The notes under the pieces were generated by a model, which saw only the letters and a program-made list of their open reading frames with translations, ran no database searches and was not told the origin of the DNA. A program made the translations under genes and the position numbers. A stretch of 64,000 bases of DNA from Lactobacillus agrestimuris. GTDB taxonomy: Bacteria > Bacillota > Bacilli > Lactobacillales > Lactobacillaceae. The stretch's first letter is position 1. The number at the start of each line of letters is the position of its first letter. The DNA lies in NCBI RefSeq assembly GCF_943193025.1, contig NZ_CALPCQ010000006.1, forward strand, positions 30,668 through 94,667, written 5' to 3'. Positions 7,937 to 16,669 of the stretch are shown here, piece by piece.

Positions 7937-9222
7937 TGCAAAAAGAAGTTAGTCATCATAAAGCCGCAATCTTAGGATTACAACATTTACTTGCAATGTA
8001 TTCCGGTGCTATTGCCGTACCGCTCCTGATCGGAGGCGCCTTAAAGTTCAATAGCACTCAAATGACTTACTTAGTATCAATCGACATCTTCATGTGTGGA
8101 CTTGCCACACTGCTTCAATTATTTAGAAACCGCTACTTCGGTATTGGACTTCCAGTAGTTCTTGGATGTGCGATTCAAGCTGTTGCTCCACTTGAAATGA
8201 TTGGGCAAAAATTTACAATCAATACCATGTATGGGGCAATCATCGTAGCCGGAATTTTTGTTTTCTGTGTCGCTGGTTGGTTTTCTAAAATCAAAAAACT
8301 TTTCCCGCCTGTTGTTACAGGAACTTTGATTACAGTTATCGGCCTATCTTTAATTCCGGTTGCTTTTCAAAATTTAGGTGGAGGAAATGCGGCCGCTAAA
8401 AACTTTGGTGATCCTAAGAATCTAATCACTGGTTTCATCACTGTCGCAATCATTATTTTGATCGAAGCCTGTGCTAAGGGCTTTCTCAAATCAATTGCAG
8501 TTTTAATCGGATTAGTAGTCGGAACTTTAATTGCCGCTGCTATGGGCATGGTTTCCTTAACTCCAGTAAGCCAAGCATCCTGGTTCCACTTACCACAACT
8601 TTTCTACTTTGGTGTACCTGAATTTGAATGGTCATCTTGCTTAACGATGATTATCATCGCCTTAGTATCAATGGTTGAATCCACTGGCGTCTTCTTTGCC
8701 ATTGGTGATTTATTGAATAAAGATATCACTGAAGAAGATTTAAAGAAAGGTTACCGCGCCGAAGGTATTGCACAGATCTTCGGTGGTTTGTTTAACACTT
8801 TTCCTTACACAACTTTTTCACAGAATGTTGGTTTACTTCAACTATCAGGCATTAAAACAAAACGTCCAATCTTCTGGGCGGCCGGCTTTCTTATGACGAT
8901 GGGACTTCTTCCAAAAATTGGAGCTGTCGTAACCATCATTCCCGATTCAGTACTTGGCGGTGCAATGCTTGTCATGTTTACCATGATTGCTGTTCAAGGA
9001 ATTAAAATGTTACTTAATGTAGATTTGAAGAACAACAACAATTTATTAGTTATCGCAATTTCAATTGGACTTGGTCTTGGCGTTACTGTTTATCCACAAA
9101 TTTTCCAGAATTTACCAGAAACTATCCAATTATTTCTTTCCAACGGAATCGTCATTTCCAGTTTAAGTGCGACGATTCTTAACTTAGTTTTAAATACGCG
9201 CAAACAAAACATTCTAAGCTAA
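7936..9222 (+). CDS. pbuX: Xanthine permease, NCS2 family
   Basis: Takes up xanthine through the membrane by proton symport. The 428 residues contain about 12-14 hydrophobic segments. The family features LGLQHLLAMYSGAIAVPLLIG in helix 1, the conserved QAVAPLEMIG, and ALVSMVESTGVFFAIGDLLN followed by NTFPYTTFSQNVG, the NAT signature region, are all present. It is the second gene of the riboswitch-controlled xpt operon. Confidence 0.95.
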   Translation: MQKEVSHHKAAILGLQHLLAMYSGAIAVPLLIGGALKFNSTQMTYLVSIDIFMCGLATLLQLFRNRYFGIGLPVVLGCAIQAVAPLEMIGQKFTINTMYGAIIVAGIFVFCVAGWFSKIKKLFPPVVTGTLITVIGLSLIPVAFQNLGGGNAAAKNFGDPKNLITGFITVAIIILIEACAKGFLKSIAVLIGLVVGTLIAAAMGMVSLTPVSQASWFHLPQLFYFGVPEFEWSSCLTMIIIALVSMVESTGVFFAIGDLLNKDITEEDLKKGYRAEGIAQIFGGLFNTFPYTTFSQNVGLLQLSGIKTKRPIFWAAGFLMTMGLLPKIGAVVTIIPDSVLGGAMLVMFTMIAVQGIKMLLNVDLKNNNNLLVIAISIGLGLGVTVYPQIFQNLPETIQLFLSNGIVISSLSATILNLVLNTRKQNILS

Positions 9223-9266
9223 ATAGTGAACTAGTTATCCGACGGGATAATTGATTCACTATTTTT
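9222..9266 (+). terminator. Terminator of the xpt-pbuX operon
   Basis: AATAGTGAA pairs with TTCACTATT around an inner TTATCC/GGATAA stem, followed by a T-rich tail. Confidence 0.75.
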
Positions 9267-9439
9267 ATTCTCTTGTAGAATTTAAGTAGTAAAACTATAT
9301 GTCATCGGAGCTTTAGACACTTGACATCGTAAACAAAACTGGCAGTTTTACTTAAGTTATCAATAGTCTCTTCGAAGAATGTAGACACTTCGATGTCGAG
9401 TTTTGATTCTAGTATTGTTTTAAAAATAGAAAAGAAATA

Positions 9440-9592
9440 TTGGTGGCAGCTTTGGAAATAATCAGCTTTTGGCAATTTTCATTTTTGAACAATTTTAATT
9501 CTGCTCAAATAAATATTGGCTTCTCGTGTGCATGTATCGTAATCAGTGCTTTGCTGTTGATTATAAAAGATCGTGCTAATGCCGATAAATAA
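9440..9592 (+). CDS. Possible small membrane protein (about 50 residues)
   Basis: An open frame begins TTG GTG at 9440/9443 and ends TAA at 9590-9592. It encodes a short polar N-terminal part and a hydrophobic segment (INIGFSCACIVISALLLIIK) followed by a charged tail DRANADK, a plausible single-span topology. The ribosome-binding site (AGAAAAGAAA) is weak and there is no ATG, so this may not be translated. I do not recognise it. It lies in the otherwise gene-free 490-bp gap between pbuX and the alpha-galactosidase gene. Confidence 0.3.
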   Translation: MVAALEIISFWQFSFLNNFNSAQINIGFSCACIVISALLLIIKDRANADK

Positions 9593-9598
9593 AAAATA

Positions 9599-9690
9599 TG
9601 CTATAATTTACTTAAGTTATTTAGTAATCATGAACTTCATGGTTTCAATTGAACACGAAAAAAGCTTGAGAAAAATCTCAAGCTTTTTTT
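9599..9690 (+). ncRNA. Candidate small RNA with extended -10 promoter and terminator
   Basis: TGCTATAAT (9599-9607) is an extended -10 element. A transcript from about 9614 would end at the strong hairpin AAGCTTGAG/CTCAAGCTT plus eight T, giving roughly 75 nt. An ATCATGAA/TTCATGGT hairpin lies inside. No ORF of note is present. The hairpin also serves the convergent alpha-galactosidase gene, so the sRNA reading depends mainly on the promoter. Confidence 0.35.
9658..9690. terminator. Bidirectional terminator downstream of the alpha-galactosidase gene
   Basis: AAAAAAGCTTGAG (9658-9670) and CTCAAGCTTTTTTT form a near-perfect stem with A and T tracts on both sides, so it can stop transcription on either strand. 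Confidence 0.85.
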
Positions 9691-9712
9691 GCTACTATAA
9701 AAAGTTGTCATT

Positions 9713-11911
9713 CTAATCAATTGCCTTAAAGTGGTACATATAAGCCATGAAATCACCATGCTCAACTGGATCATAAATTCCAAGATTCATCAATTCATCT
9801 CCGCCATAAACTTTATGACTAGCCTGATCTTCGTATCGCCTATCAGGATCAAGACCAACCAATTTAGTCTTAGTGAAATATGGTTGAGCACTAGCCATCA
9901 CTTTAACTGTTGATAAAACAACTTCAGTTTGATCATGAGAGACAGTTTCCCAAGCACATTGATTACTTGTTTGAGCAGATTTTAGACGATAGAACCTACC
10001 ATATTGAGTAACTTTTCTAATCTTCTTATATTCTTCAACTTGCTCGGCGACTAGCTTTCGATCTTCTTCACTCATCTTGGTTAAATCAAGTTCATAGCCA
10101 AGGTCGCCCCACATAGCAACCACGCCACGGGTATTAAATGGAGTAATTCGACCATTTTGTTCATTTGGACTTACTGATACGTGCGAAGTCATCATTGATT
10201 GTGGGTAAACCAAACTAGTTCCGTACTGAATTTTTAAGCGATCAATTGCATCACTATTATCGCTAGCCCAAATTTGTGGATTATAGTAAGCCATACCTGC
10301 ATCAAATCTACCACCACCACCTGAACAACCTTCAATTAATAAGTCTGGATAGCGATCAACAATCTTTTCCAATAAGTCGTAAAGTCCTAAAACGTAGCGG
10401 TGGTAAACCTCACCTTGACGACTTGCCGGCAAATCTGCTTCATAAATATCTGAAAGATGACGATTCATATCCCACTTAATGTAATCAATTTTACCTGAAT
10501 CAAGAATCGCCTTCATTTGATCAAAAATGTTATTGCGAACTTCTTCTCTTCCAAGATCGAGTACATATTGATTACGTGCAGGGCTAGGCTTTCTTCCAGG
10601 AACACTCATCAAGTAATCGGGATGCGCCTTATACAGATCAGAATCAATTGAGATCATTTCTGGTTCAAACCATAACCCAAATTTTAGTCCTTGTTCATGG
10701 ACATAGTCTGCAAAGTTATCCAAACCATGTGGGAATTTTTTCTTAAACACCGCCCAATCTCCCAATGAAGAATTATCATCATCACGGTGACCAAACCAGC
10801 CATCATCAAGAACAAACATCTCAATGCCAAGTCTCTTCGCATCATCCACAATTGGCTTTAACTTATCTTCATCAAAATCAAAGTAAGTAGCTTCCCAATT
10901 ATTAACCAAAATCGGACGAACTTGATCTTTATACTTACTTCTGATAATTCTATCATGAATCAAACTATGAAATGCTTGACTCATCTTGTTAAGTCCCCTG
11001 TCTGAATAAGCCATAATGACTTCAGGAGTTTGGAAACTGTCCGCAGACTTCAATTTCCAATTAAAGTTGTAGTCATTAATCCCGACAACTATTCTAGTTT
11101 GAGCATATGGATCTTTTTCAATTTCAAACTTATGATTACCTGAGTAAACAAAGGCAAAACCGTATGCATCCCCAACAAATTCATTCGTATCCTTATCAAC
11201 TAAAGCAACAAATGGGTTCATTTGGTGACTTGAAGTTCCGCGAATGCTTGAATAGACATGAATTCCTTGGTTCACATGATTTCTCTGCATGTGTCTTTCA
11301 TTAGCATGAGCACCTGGCAAAGTAATTGTATCGAAGTTACGATCAACAAAATCCATTTGCATTGAAGCAACTTTTTCAAGTTTAATAGTATCTTTACCAG
11401 TATTTCTAACCTTTACTGAGCGAACAATAACTGGACGGTCACGATAGATTGTATAAAGTAAATCAAATTTTAAATCACCATACTCATCTTTCAAGGTGAT
11501 AATTAAAGTTTCGGCTTCGTCCTTATCTTTAACCCATGAATGTGGCAAACCTTCAAGATCTGGTTTTCCTTGGATAATTTGATAATCCTCATAAGTTAAG
11601 AAAGTTGCATTTGAACCATCTTTTTGACGAGCGATTATGGCTGGTGTTCTGAAGTCCATTTCCCCAGCACTACTATATTCTTGAAGAAGAGAATCCTTAG
11701 AAAAAGTACGATCAAGTGAACCTGGCAAGTTACCAGAAAAACCACGGTCTAATCTTGGATAGTGTAATTCACCATGGTAGTTTTTGATTCGCTTGCCGAA
11801 GTAAAGATGAGCCAAAGTATTACCATCTTCAATTTCTAATAAGTAAGAAATTTGATCATTGTGTAAGTGAAAAACTTTATTTTTCTTATCAAAATTAATT
11901 AATTGGTTCAA
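9713..11911 (-). CDS. Alpha-galactosidase, glycoside hydrolase family 36
   Basis: Releases galactose from melibiose, raffinose and related oligosaccharides. From the TTG at 11911 the protein has 732 residues, the normal length for tetrameric GH36 enzymes. The N-terminal beta-sandwich is followed by the barrel with FVLDDGWFGHRDDD. The nucleophile Asp481 is in IKWDMNR and the acid/base Asp551 in WASDNSD, after the CSGGGGRFD loop. I chose TTG because GGGAGG lies 8 nt before it; the ATG at 11941 lies inside the permease gene with no such site. It overlaps the permease stop by 17 bases, so the two are translationally coupled. Confidence 0.93.
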   Translation of the reverse strand: MNQLINFDKKNKVFHLHNDQISYLLEIEDGNTLAHLYFGKRIKNYHGELHYPRLDRGFSGNLPGSLDRTFSKDSLLQEYSSAGEMDFRTPAIIARQKDGSNATFLTYEDYQIIQGKPDLEGLPHSWVKDKDEAETLIITLKDEYGDLKFDLLYTIYRDRPVIVRSVKVRNTGKDTIKLEKVASMQMDFVDRNFDTITLPGAHANERHMQRNHVNQGIHVYSSIRGTSSHQMNPFVALVDKDTNEFVGDAYGFAFVYSGNHKFEIEKDPYAQTRIVVGINDYNFNWKLKSADSFQTPEVIMAYSDRGLNKMSQAFHSLIHDRIIRSKYKDQVRPILVNNWEATYFDFDEDKLKPIVDDAKRLGIEMFVLDDGWFGHRDDDNSSLGDWAVFKKKFPHGLDNFADYVHEQGLKFGLWFEPEMISIDSDLYKAHPDYLMSVPGRKPSPARNQYVLDLGREEVRNNIFDQMKAILDSGKIDYIKWDMNRHLSDIYEADLPASRQGEVYHRYVLGLYDLLEKIVDRYPDLLIEGCSGGGGRFDAGMAYYNPQIWASDNSDAIDRLKIQYGTSLVYPQSMMTSHVSVSPNEQNGRITPFNTRGVVAMWGDLGYELDLTKMSEEDRKLVAEQVEEYKKIRKVTQYGRFYRLKSAQTSNQCAWETVSHDQTEVVLSTVKVMASAQPYFTKTKLVGLDPDRRYEDQASHKVYGGDELMNLGIYDPVEHGDFMAYMYHFKAID

Positions 11912-13856
11912 CCTGGTTACCTCCCAATTCATTGCTTTCACTGTTTAAAGCTTCTAAATTTAAGACATTTTCTTCGGCTTGAATTTCTTGTCCTGGATTT
12001 TCTATCAATTCAATCTTAGAGAATTTTTCTGAGTTTGTAACAACTACAATTACTGTATCATCTAAGCCAGCCTTCTTAATGGTTGGATCCCAGAATTCAA
12101 TTAATTCTTGCCCCTTCTTGACGTGTTGACCTTGCTCAACGTAAGAAACAAATCCTGTACCCTTTAATTTTACTGTACCAATACCAATATGAATTAGTAA
12201 GACAACTCCATTATCACCAACTAACCCAACAGCATGTCTAGTAGTAAATACCTGTCTTACTGTTGCATCAAATGGTGCCAATACTTTACCATCACTTGGC
12301 TTAATCGCAAATCCTTGTCCAACTGAACCTGATGAAAAGATTTGGTCATGTACTTCACTCAAGTTGATTAATTGTCCGGCAATTGGACTAGCTACTGTAA
12401 CATTATCTTCTGGAGTTTCAGCAGTCTTGTTGAATTTTTTACCCCAAGTTTGTTCAAGTTCTGCAACGATTTCTGCGTGCTTTTGTTCACTTAAGATTAC
12501 TTTTTTAGCAAAAACAATAATTGCTGCTACTAACATAACTGCTGGCACAGCGAACATCATAATCTTAAAGTTCAATTTTCCAGCAGGTGTAATTGAAGCA
12601 GCGGTTGCTCCAGTAGTCATACCTGCCATGATAGCGATTTGACCAACCACACCATTTGATACAGCTCCACCAAATTTATCAATTAATGGTCTAACTGATA
12701 ATGCTAAAGATTCGTCCCTGTGTCCCAATTTCAATTGACCATATTCAACTGAGTCTGTGATGATCATTAAAACAATCAAGAAGACCATTTGTTGTGGAAA
12801 ACCAAAGAGTGATGCTGCGATAAGTACAAGAGGTAAGTTGCTTCCAGCAACTGAGAATAAACCCATACCTGCAAGCATTACTATTAAACAAGTAGTAAAT
12901 AAGGTCTTACGACTCATTTTCTTAGATAAGATTGGGAACAATGATGTCGCAAAAATACCTAAAAAGATATTAATTGTTGAAAATAGTGAAAATGCTGTTG
13001 GCATTCCCATAATATAGGTGAAGTAATATACTTCAAGTGAGTTAGTGATGTTAATTGCAATTCCGTAGAACAGATATGCACAAGCTACCCACATTAATTG
13101 GTCGTTACCTGATAAAGCTTTAAAAATTCCAACGATACCCTTGGTATCTTGCTTATTTTTACGAATATCACTGTTAACTTCTCTAGTAAATAAACCAACA
13201 CCCCAAGCTGAGATAAAGGCAATTGAACAAATAATTGCTGCAAAGATAAACCATCCACGATCATCCCCAGTTGAAGTTGCCTCAGCTGAGAAAAAGATAA
13301 CTGCTGGCATAACTAAGATTCCGACAAGTCCACCACCGACTGTTGAACCTACTCGAGCATAAGTAGCAGTCTTTTCACGTTCACGTGAATCAGTTGTTAA
13401 TGATGGAAGCATTGACCAGAAACCAACATCTTTAAATGAATAAAAGATGTCCATCGTAATATATAAAACCGCGAAAACAACCATATATATAACTGCATTC
13501 TTCTGGTAAAGTCCACCTAAGTTAGTGAACAAAAGCAGTAAGATAATTGCTGAAATACTTCCTCCGACAACTACCCAAGGTCTAAAGTGACCCCAACGAG
13601 TTTTAGTTCTATCAATTGCATTACCGATAAATGGATCGATAAATAATTCTACTATTCTTAATGCCATGATGATTATGGTCACAATACTAATCATTTTGGC
13701 ATCAGTTGCTTTACTACCCGTATTAAATAAATGCGAGGTAATGAACATAATTAAGTATCCAGATAATAGTCCATAAAATGAATCATTACCAAATGCTCCG
13801 AAACTATATGCTAAACGAGCCCCTAAGGACATTTTCCCTTGATCTTTTTTCTCCAT
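11895..13856 (-). CDS. GPH-family galactoside permease with C-terminal EIIA domain (LacS/RafP type)
   Basis: Imports an alpha- or beta-galactoside by cation symport or exchange. Residues 1-455 hold about 12 membrane helices with GPH features (early GNDSFYG and IELFIDPFIGNAIDRTKTRWG). Residues about 485-610 form an EIIA-Glc-like domain with the phosphorylatable His556 in LLIHIGIGTV. Phosphorylation of this domain by HPr tunes transport in relatives. A polar tail of about 45 residues follows. Cotranscribed with the alpha-galactosidase gene, it most likely carries raffinose or melibiose; lactose cannot be excluded. The upstream cre-like site suggests CcpA control. Confidence 0.9.
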   Translation of the reverse strand: MEKKDQGKMSLGARLAYSFGAFGNDSFYGLLSGYLIMFITSHLFNTGSKATDAKMISIVTIIIMALRIVELFIDPFIGNAIDRTKTRWGHFRPWVVVGGSISAIILLLLFTNLGGLYQKNAVIYMVVFAVLYITMDIFYSFKDVGFWSMLPSLTTDSREREKTATYARVGSTVGGGLVGILVMPAVIFFSAEATSTGDDRGWFIFAAIICSIAFISAWGVGLFTREVNSDIRKNKQDTKGIVGIFKALSGNDQLMWVACAYLFYGIAINITNSLEVYYFTYIMGMPTAFSLFSTINIFLGIFATSLFPILSKKMSRKTLFTTCLIVMLAGMGLFSVAGSNLPLVLIAASLFGFPQQMVFLIVLMIITDSVEYGQLKLGHRDESLALSVRPLIDKFGGAVSNGVVGQIAIMAGMTTGATAASITPAGKLNFKIMMFAVPAVMLVAAIIVFAKKVILSEQKHAEIVAELEQTWGKKFNKTAETPEDNVTVASPIAGQLINLSEVHDQIFSSGSVGQGFAIKPSDGKVLAPFDATVRQVFTTRHAVGLVGDNGVVLLIHIGIGTVKLKGTGFVSYVEQGQHVKKGQELIEFWDPTIKKAGLDDTVIVVVTNSEKFSKIELIENPGQEIQAEENVLNLEALNSESNELGGNQVEPIN

Positions 13857-13878
13857 TTCCCTTGCTCTCTTTCTGAAA

Positions 13879-13892
13879 TGTATTCGCTTTCA
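13879..13892 (-). promoter_or_regulatory. Catabolite-responsive element (cre) candidate
   Basis: On the minus strand TGAAAGCGAATACA matches the cre consensus TGNAANCGNNNNCA. It lies about 25 bp before the permease start, so CcpA could repress the galactoside operon on preferred sugars. Confidence 0.6.
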
Positions 13893-13903
13893 TAAATATA
13901 TTA

Positions 13904-13919
13904 TGTCAAACGCTTAACA
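13904..13919. promoter_or_regulatory. Operator-like inverted repeat with TTGACA
   Basis: TGTCAAACGCTTAACA is a near-perfect 16-bp inverted repeat centred on CG with one mismatched pair. Read on the minus strand it supplies TTTGACA at the expected promoter position of the permease gene. It may bind the divergent AraC regulator or be a longer cre-like site; the sequence alone cannot decide. Confidence 0.4.
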
Positions 13920-13971
13920 TAAAGAAAATGGATTTTCATTTCAAATACATGTTTTTATGTTTAAAAACAAA

Positions 13972-14001
13972 ATGACATAAATGAGCAAAAAATGTTATGA
14001 T
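13972..14001 (+). promoter_or_regulatory. Promoter of the AraC-type regulator
   Basis: ATGACA (13972-13977), an 18-nt spacer and TATGAT (13996-14001) with the extended TGT before it form a good housekeeping promoter about 65 bp before the start codon. Confidence 0.55.
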
Positions 14002-14070
14002 GCAAGTGTATTTTTAAATTTAAAACAACATAACGCCATATTAATTATGGTAATTTGAAGGAGAATCTTC

Positions 14071-14901
14071 ATGGATGGAGAATACCGCTCATTAAAAAAT
14101 CAGGGCTTTGAAACTAGTATTTTATTCTTTGGGCAAGAAAACTGCCTACCTAATTATTTCTTTAAAGGAAATAATGTTCGCGATAATTATGTAGTTCATT
14201 ATGTTCAATCTGGAAAAGGAGTTTTTTCTGTAGCCAATCACTATGCAGTTAAGTTGGAAGCTGGTGATATGTTTATTTTACCTAAAGGTGTACCCTGTTT
14301 TTATCAAGCCGATGGTGAAGACCCTTGGTCCTATTTTTGGATTGGCTTTTCAGGTATAAAAACTAATGCTTTATTTAGAAATTCAAAATTATTAAACAAA
14401 GGATACCTGAGAAACGTAAAAAATAGCGAGACTCATCAAAGTTTTAAAAAACTTTACGAAACTGCTCATCATCCCGCATCACTTGCAAACGACGTTTTAA
14501 TTGAATCGTTAATTTATAATTTTTTCTATCATTTGATTACAGAATTTCCTGAAAAAAACAAGAAAGCCAACAAAAACTCCGACAAATTACTACAAGTAGC
14601 AATTGATCACTTTAGTGAACAATATAACAATTCAAACTGTTCAGTTAATTCTATTTGTAATGAATTAGATATATCTAGAAGCTTTTTATACACTCTTTTT
14701 AAAAACTATCTAAATACTTCCCCTAGAGATTTTTTAATTAAATTAAGAATGGAAAAAGCTAAAGAATATCTAAATACCACTGATTATTCTATCCAGCAAA
14801 TTTCGATCTATGTTGGTTACACAGATGAGTTCACCTTTTCTAAGGCCTTTAAACGTTATACTGACTTCAGTCCATTAAATTATCGAAAACAAAATAAATA
14901 A
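14071..14901 (+). CDS. AraC-family activator of the galactoside operon
   Basis: This is a 276-residue regulator of the MsmR/RafR type. Residues about 20-110 form the cupin sugar-binding domain (YVVHYVQSGKG, then LEAGDMFILPKGVPCFYQAD). Residues about 185-275 hold the two helix-turn-helix units, with CNELDISRSFLYTLFKNY and the AraC signature QQISIYVGYTDEFTFSKAFK. GAGAATCTTC and the ATG at 14071 mark the start. It diverges from the permease/alpha-galactosidase operon and very probably activates it when the sugar is present. Confidence 0.88.
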   Translation: MDGEYRSLKNQGFETSILFFGQENCLPNYFFKGNNVRDNYVVHYVQSGKGVFSVANHYAVKLEAGDMFILPKGVPCFYQADGEDPWSYFWIGFSGIKTNALFRNSKLLNKGYLRNVKNSETHQSFKKLYETAHHPASLANDVLIESLIYNFFYHLITEFPEKNKKANKNSDKLLQVAIDHFSEQYNNSNCSVNSICNELDISRSFLYTLFKNYLNTSPRDFLIKLRMEKAKEYLNTTDYSIQQISIYVGYTDEFTFSKAFKRYTDFSPLNYRKQNK

Positions 14902-15025
14902 AAAAGTAGACAATTGGTAAAAGAACTTGCTAGTGATTTATTATTGAGAGGAGTAAACGAGTCTAATTATCAACTTAAAAGTTCTTATACTCTGCCTGTA
15001 ACTTGAATTAATCAAATATGAAACT

Positions 15026-15055
15026 TTGCTTTTATGGTTACTTTTTTAATACAAT
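15026..15055 (+). promoter_or_regulatory. Promoter of pepD
   Basis: TTGCTT (15026-15031), an 18-nt spacer and TACAAT (15050-15055) precede the gene by about 40 bp. The preceding 120 bp after the AraC gene shows only an AAGAACTT/AAGTTCTT pair far apart and no gene. Confidence 0.5.
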
Positions 15056-15092
15056 AGAGATTGTAAACGGACACTGATGAAAGGAACTAAAT

Positions 15093-16514
15093 ATGAAACA
15101 AACTGAATGTACAACCATTCTTGTCGGTAAGAATGCAACTATCGATGGTTCAACTATGATCGCTAGAAGTGAAGATGGTGGTCGTGTAATTATCCCTGAA
15201 GGATTCGAAGTTGTAACTCCTGACAAGCAACCAAAGCACTACGAAAGTGTTATCAGTCATCAAAAGATCGATGATGAAGACTTACTAGCTAACCCACTTC
15301 GCTACACAAGCGCACCAGACGTTTCTGGTAAAAATGGTATCTGGGCAGCCGCTGGTATCAACTCAGAAAACGTTGCGATGACTGCGACTGAAACTATTAC
15401 TACTAATTCACGTATTCAAGGTATCGACCCACTTCTTGATAGAAATAAGGCTGGCCTTGGTGAAGAAGACTTCGTTACCTTAACTCTTCCATACCTTCAC
15501 TCTGCTCGTGATGGTATTAAGCGTGTAGGTTACCTTCTTGAAAAGTACGGTACTTACGAAATGAATGGTATGGCCTTTTCAGACAAGGATGAAGTTTGGT
15601 ACCTTGAAACTATCGGTGGTCATCACTGGGCAGCACGCCGCATCCCTGATGATGCCTATGTAATTGCACCAAACCGTTTGAATATTGATGAATTTAAGTT
15701 TGATGATCCTAACTTTATCGCATGTGACCACTTGAAGGACTTAATTGACGAATATCACTTAAACCCAGACTTTGAAGGTTATAACTTACGTCACATCTTT
15801 GGTTCATCAACTATCAAAGACGCTCACTACAACAATCCACGTGCTTGGTACTTACACAACTTCTTCAATCCAGACTTTGGCGGCAATCCTGAAGATCAAG
15901 ACCAACCATTTATTTGTCACGCTAACCGCAAGATTAGTATCGAAGATATTAAATGGGCCGAAAGTTCACACTACCAAGATACTCCATACGATGCTTATGG
16001 TGATCAAGGCACTCCTGAACAAAAAAAGACCTTCCGTCCAGTTGCTATCAACCGTAATTTTGAAACTCATGTATTGCAAATTAGAAATGATGTTCCAGCT
16101 GAAATCGCTGGTGTTCAATGGTTAGCATTTGGTCCAAACACATTCAATAGTTTTGTACCATTCTATACCAACATCACTACTACTCCTGCAAGCTATCAAA
16201 CTACTCCAAAGTTCAATTTGAACAAGATTTTCTGGCTTAACAAGTTAACTGCTCAACTTGGTGATACTAATTACCGTGTATATGGCGAACTTGAAAATGA
16301 CTTTGAACAAAAGAGCTTGGCTCAATGCCATAAGATTCAACACGAAACCGACAAGGAAGTAAAAGGCCTTAGCGGTAAAGAACTTCAAGAAAAACTTGAA
16401 GCAGCAAATCAAAAGATGGCTGATACTGTTTACAACAATACCATTGATCTTCTTGGTCAAATGGTTGACGAAGGTCATGGCTTAATGACTTTGAAGTACG
16501 ATTTGCTTGATTAA
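15093..16514 (+). CDS. pepD: Dipeptidase, C69 family (PepD)
   Basis: A cytosolic broad-specificity dipeptidase that finishes peptide breakdown to amino acids. The 473 residues begin MKQTECTTILVG. Cys6 is the N-terminal nucleophile residue of the Ntn-hydrolase fold and is exposed here directly after a five-residue leader. GSTMIARSEDGG and the later NPRAWYLHNFFNPDFGG are typical of the family. It has its own promoter and a strong terminator, so it is a single-gene unit. AAAGGAACTAAAT precedes the ATG. Confidence 0.95.
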   Translation: MKQTECTTILVGKNATIDGSTMIARSEDGGRVIIPEGFEVVTPDKQPKHYESVISHQKIDDEDLLANPLRYTSAPDVSGKNGIWAAAGINSENVAMTATETITTNSRIQGIDPLLDRNKAGLGEEDFVTLTLPYLHSARDGIKRVGYLLEKYGTYEMNGMAFSDKDEVWYLETIGGHHWAARRIPDDAYVIAPNRLNIDEFKFDDPNFIACDHLKDLIDEYHLNPDFEGYNLRHIFGSSTIKDAHYNNPRAWYLHNFFNPDFGGNPEDQDQPFICHANRKISIEDIKWAESSHYQDTPYDAYGDQGTPEQKKTFRPVAINRNFETHVLQIRNDVPAEIAGVQWLAFGPNTFNSFVPFYTNITTTPASYQTTPKFNLNKIFWLNKLTAQLGDTNYRVYGELENDFEQKSLAQCHKIQHETDKEVKGLSGKELQEKLEAANQKMADTVYNNTIDLLGQMVDEGHGLMTLKYDLLD

Positions 16515-16530
16515 TCGAAAAATTTCAAAA

Positions 16531-16567
16531 GACGTGAAACGCTAAATTTGCGCTTCACGCCTTTTTT
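16531..16567 (+). terminator. Terminator of pepD
   Basis: GACGTGAAACGC and GCGCTTCACGCC pair around TAAATTT and are followed by six T. Confidence 0.88.
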
Positions 16568-16669
16568 CATGCCCGCAACCACTGGTTACGCAATCAAAAA
16601 ATGCTTGTCTGCTACCAACTTTTCTAATAAATTAATACTGAGCATTGAGCGCAGAAAGGATTGAACAAT

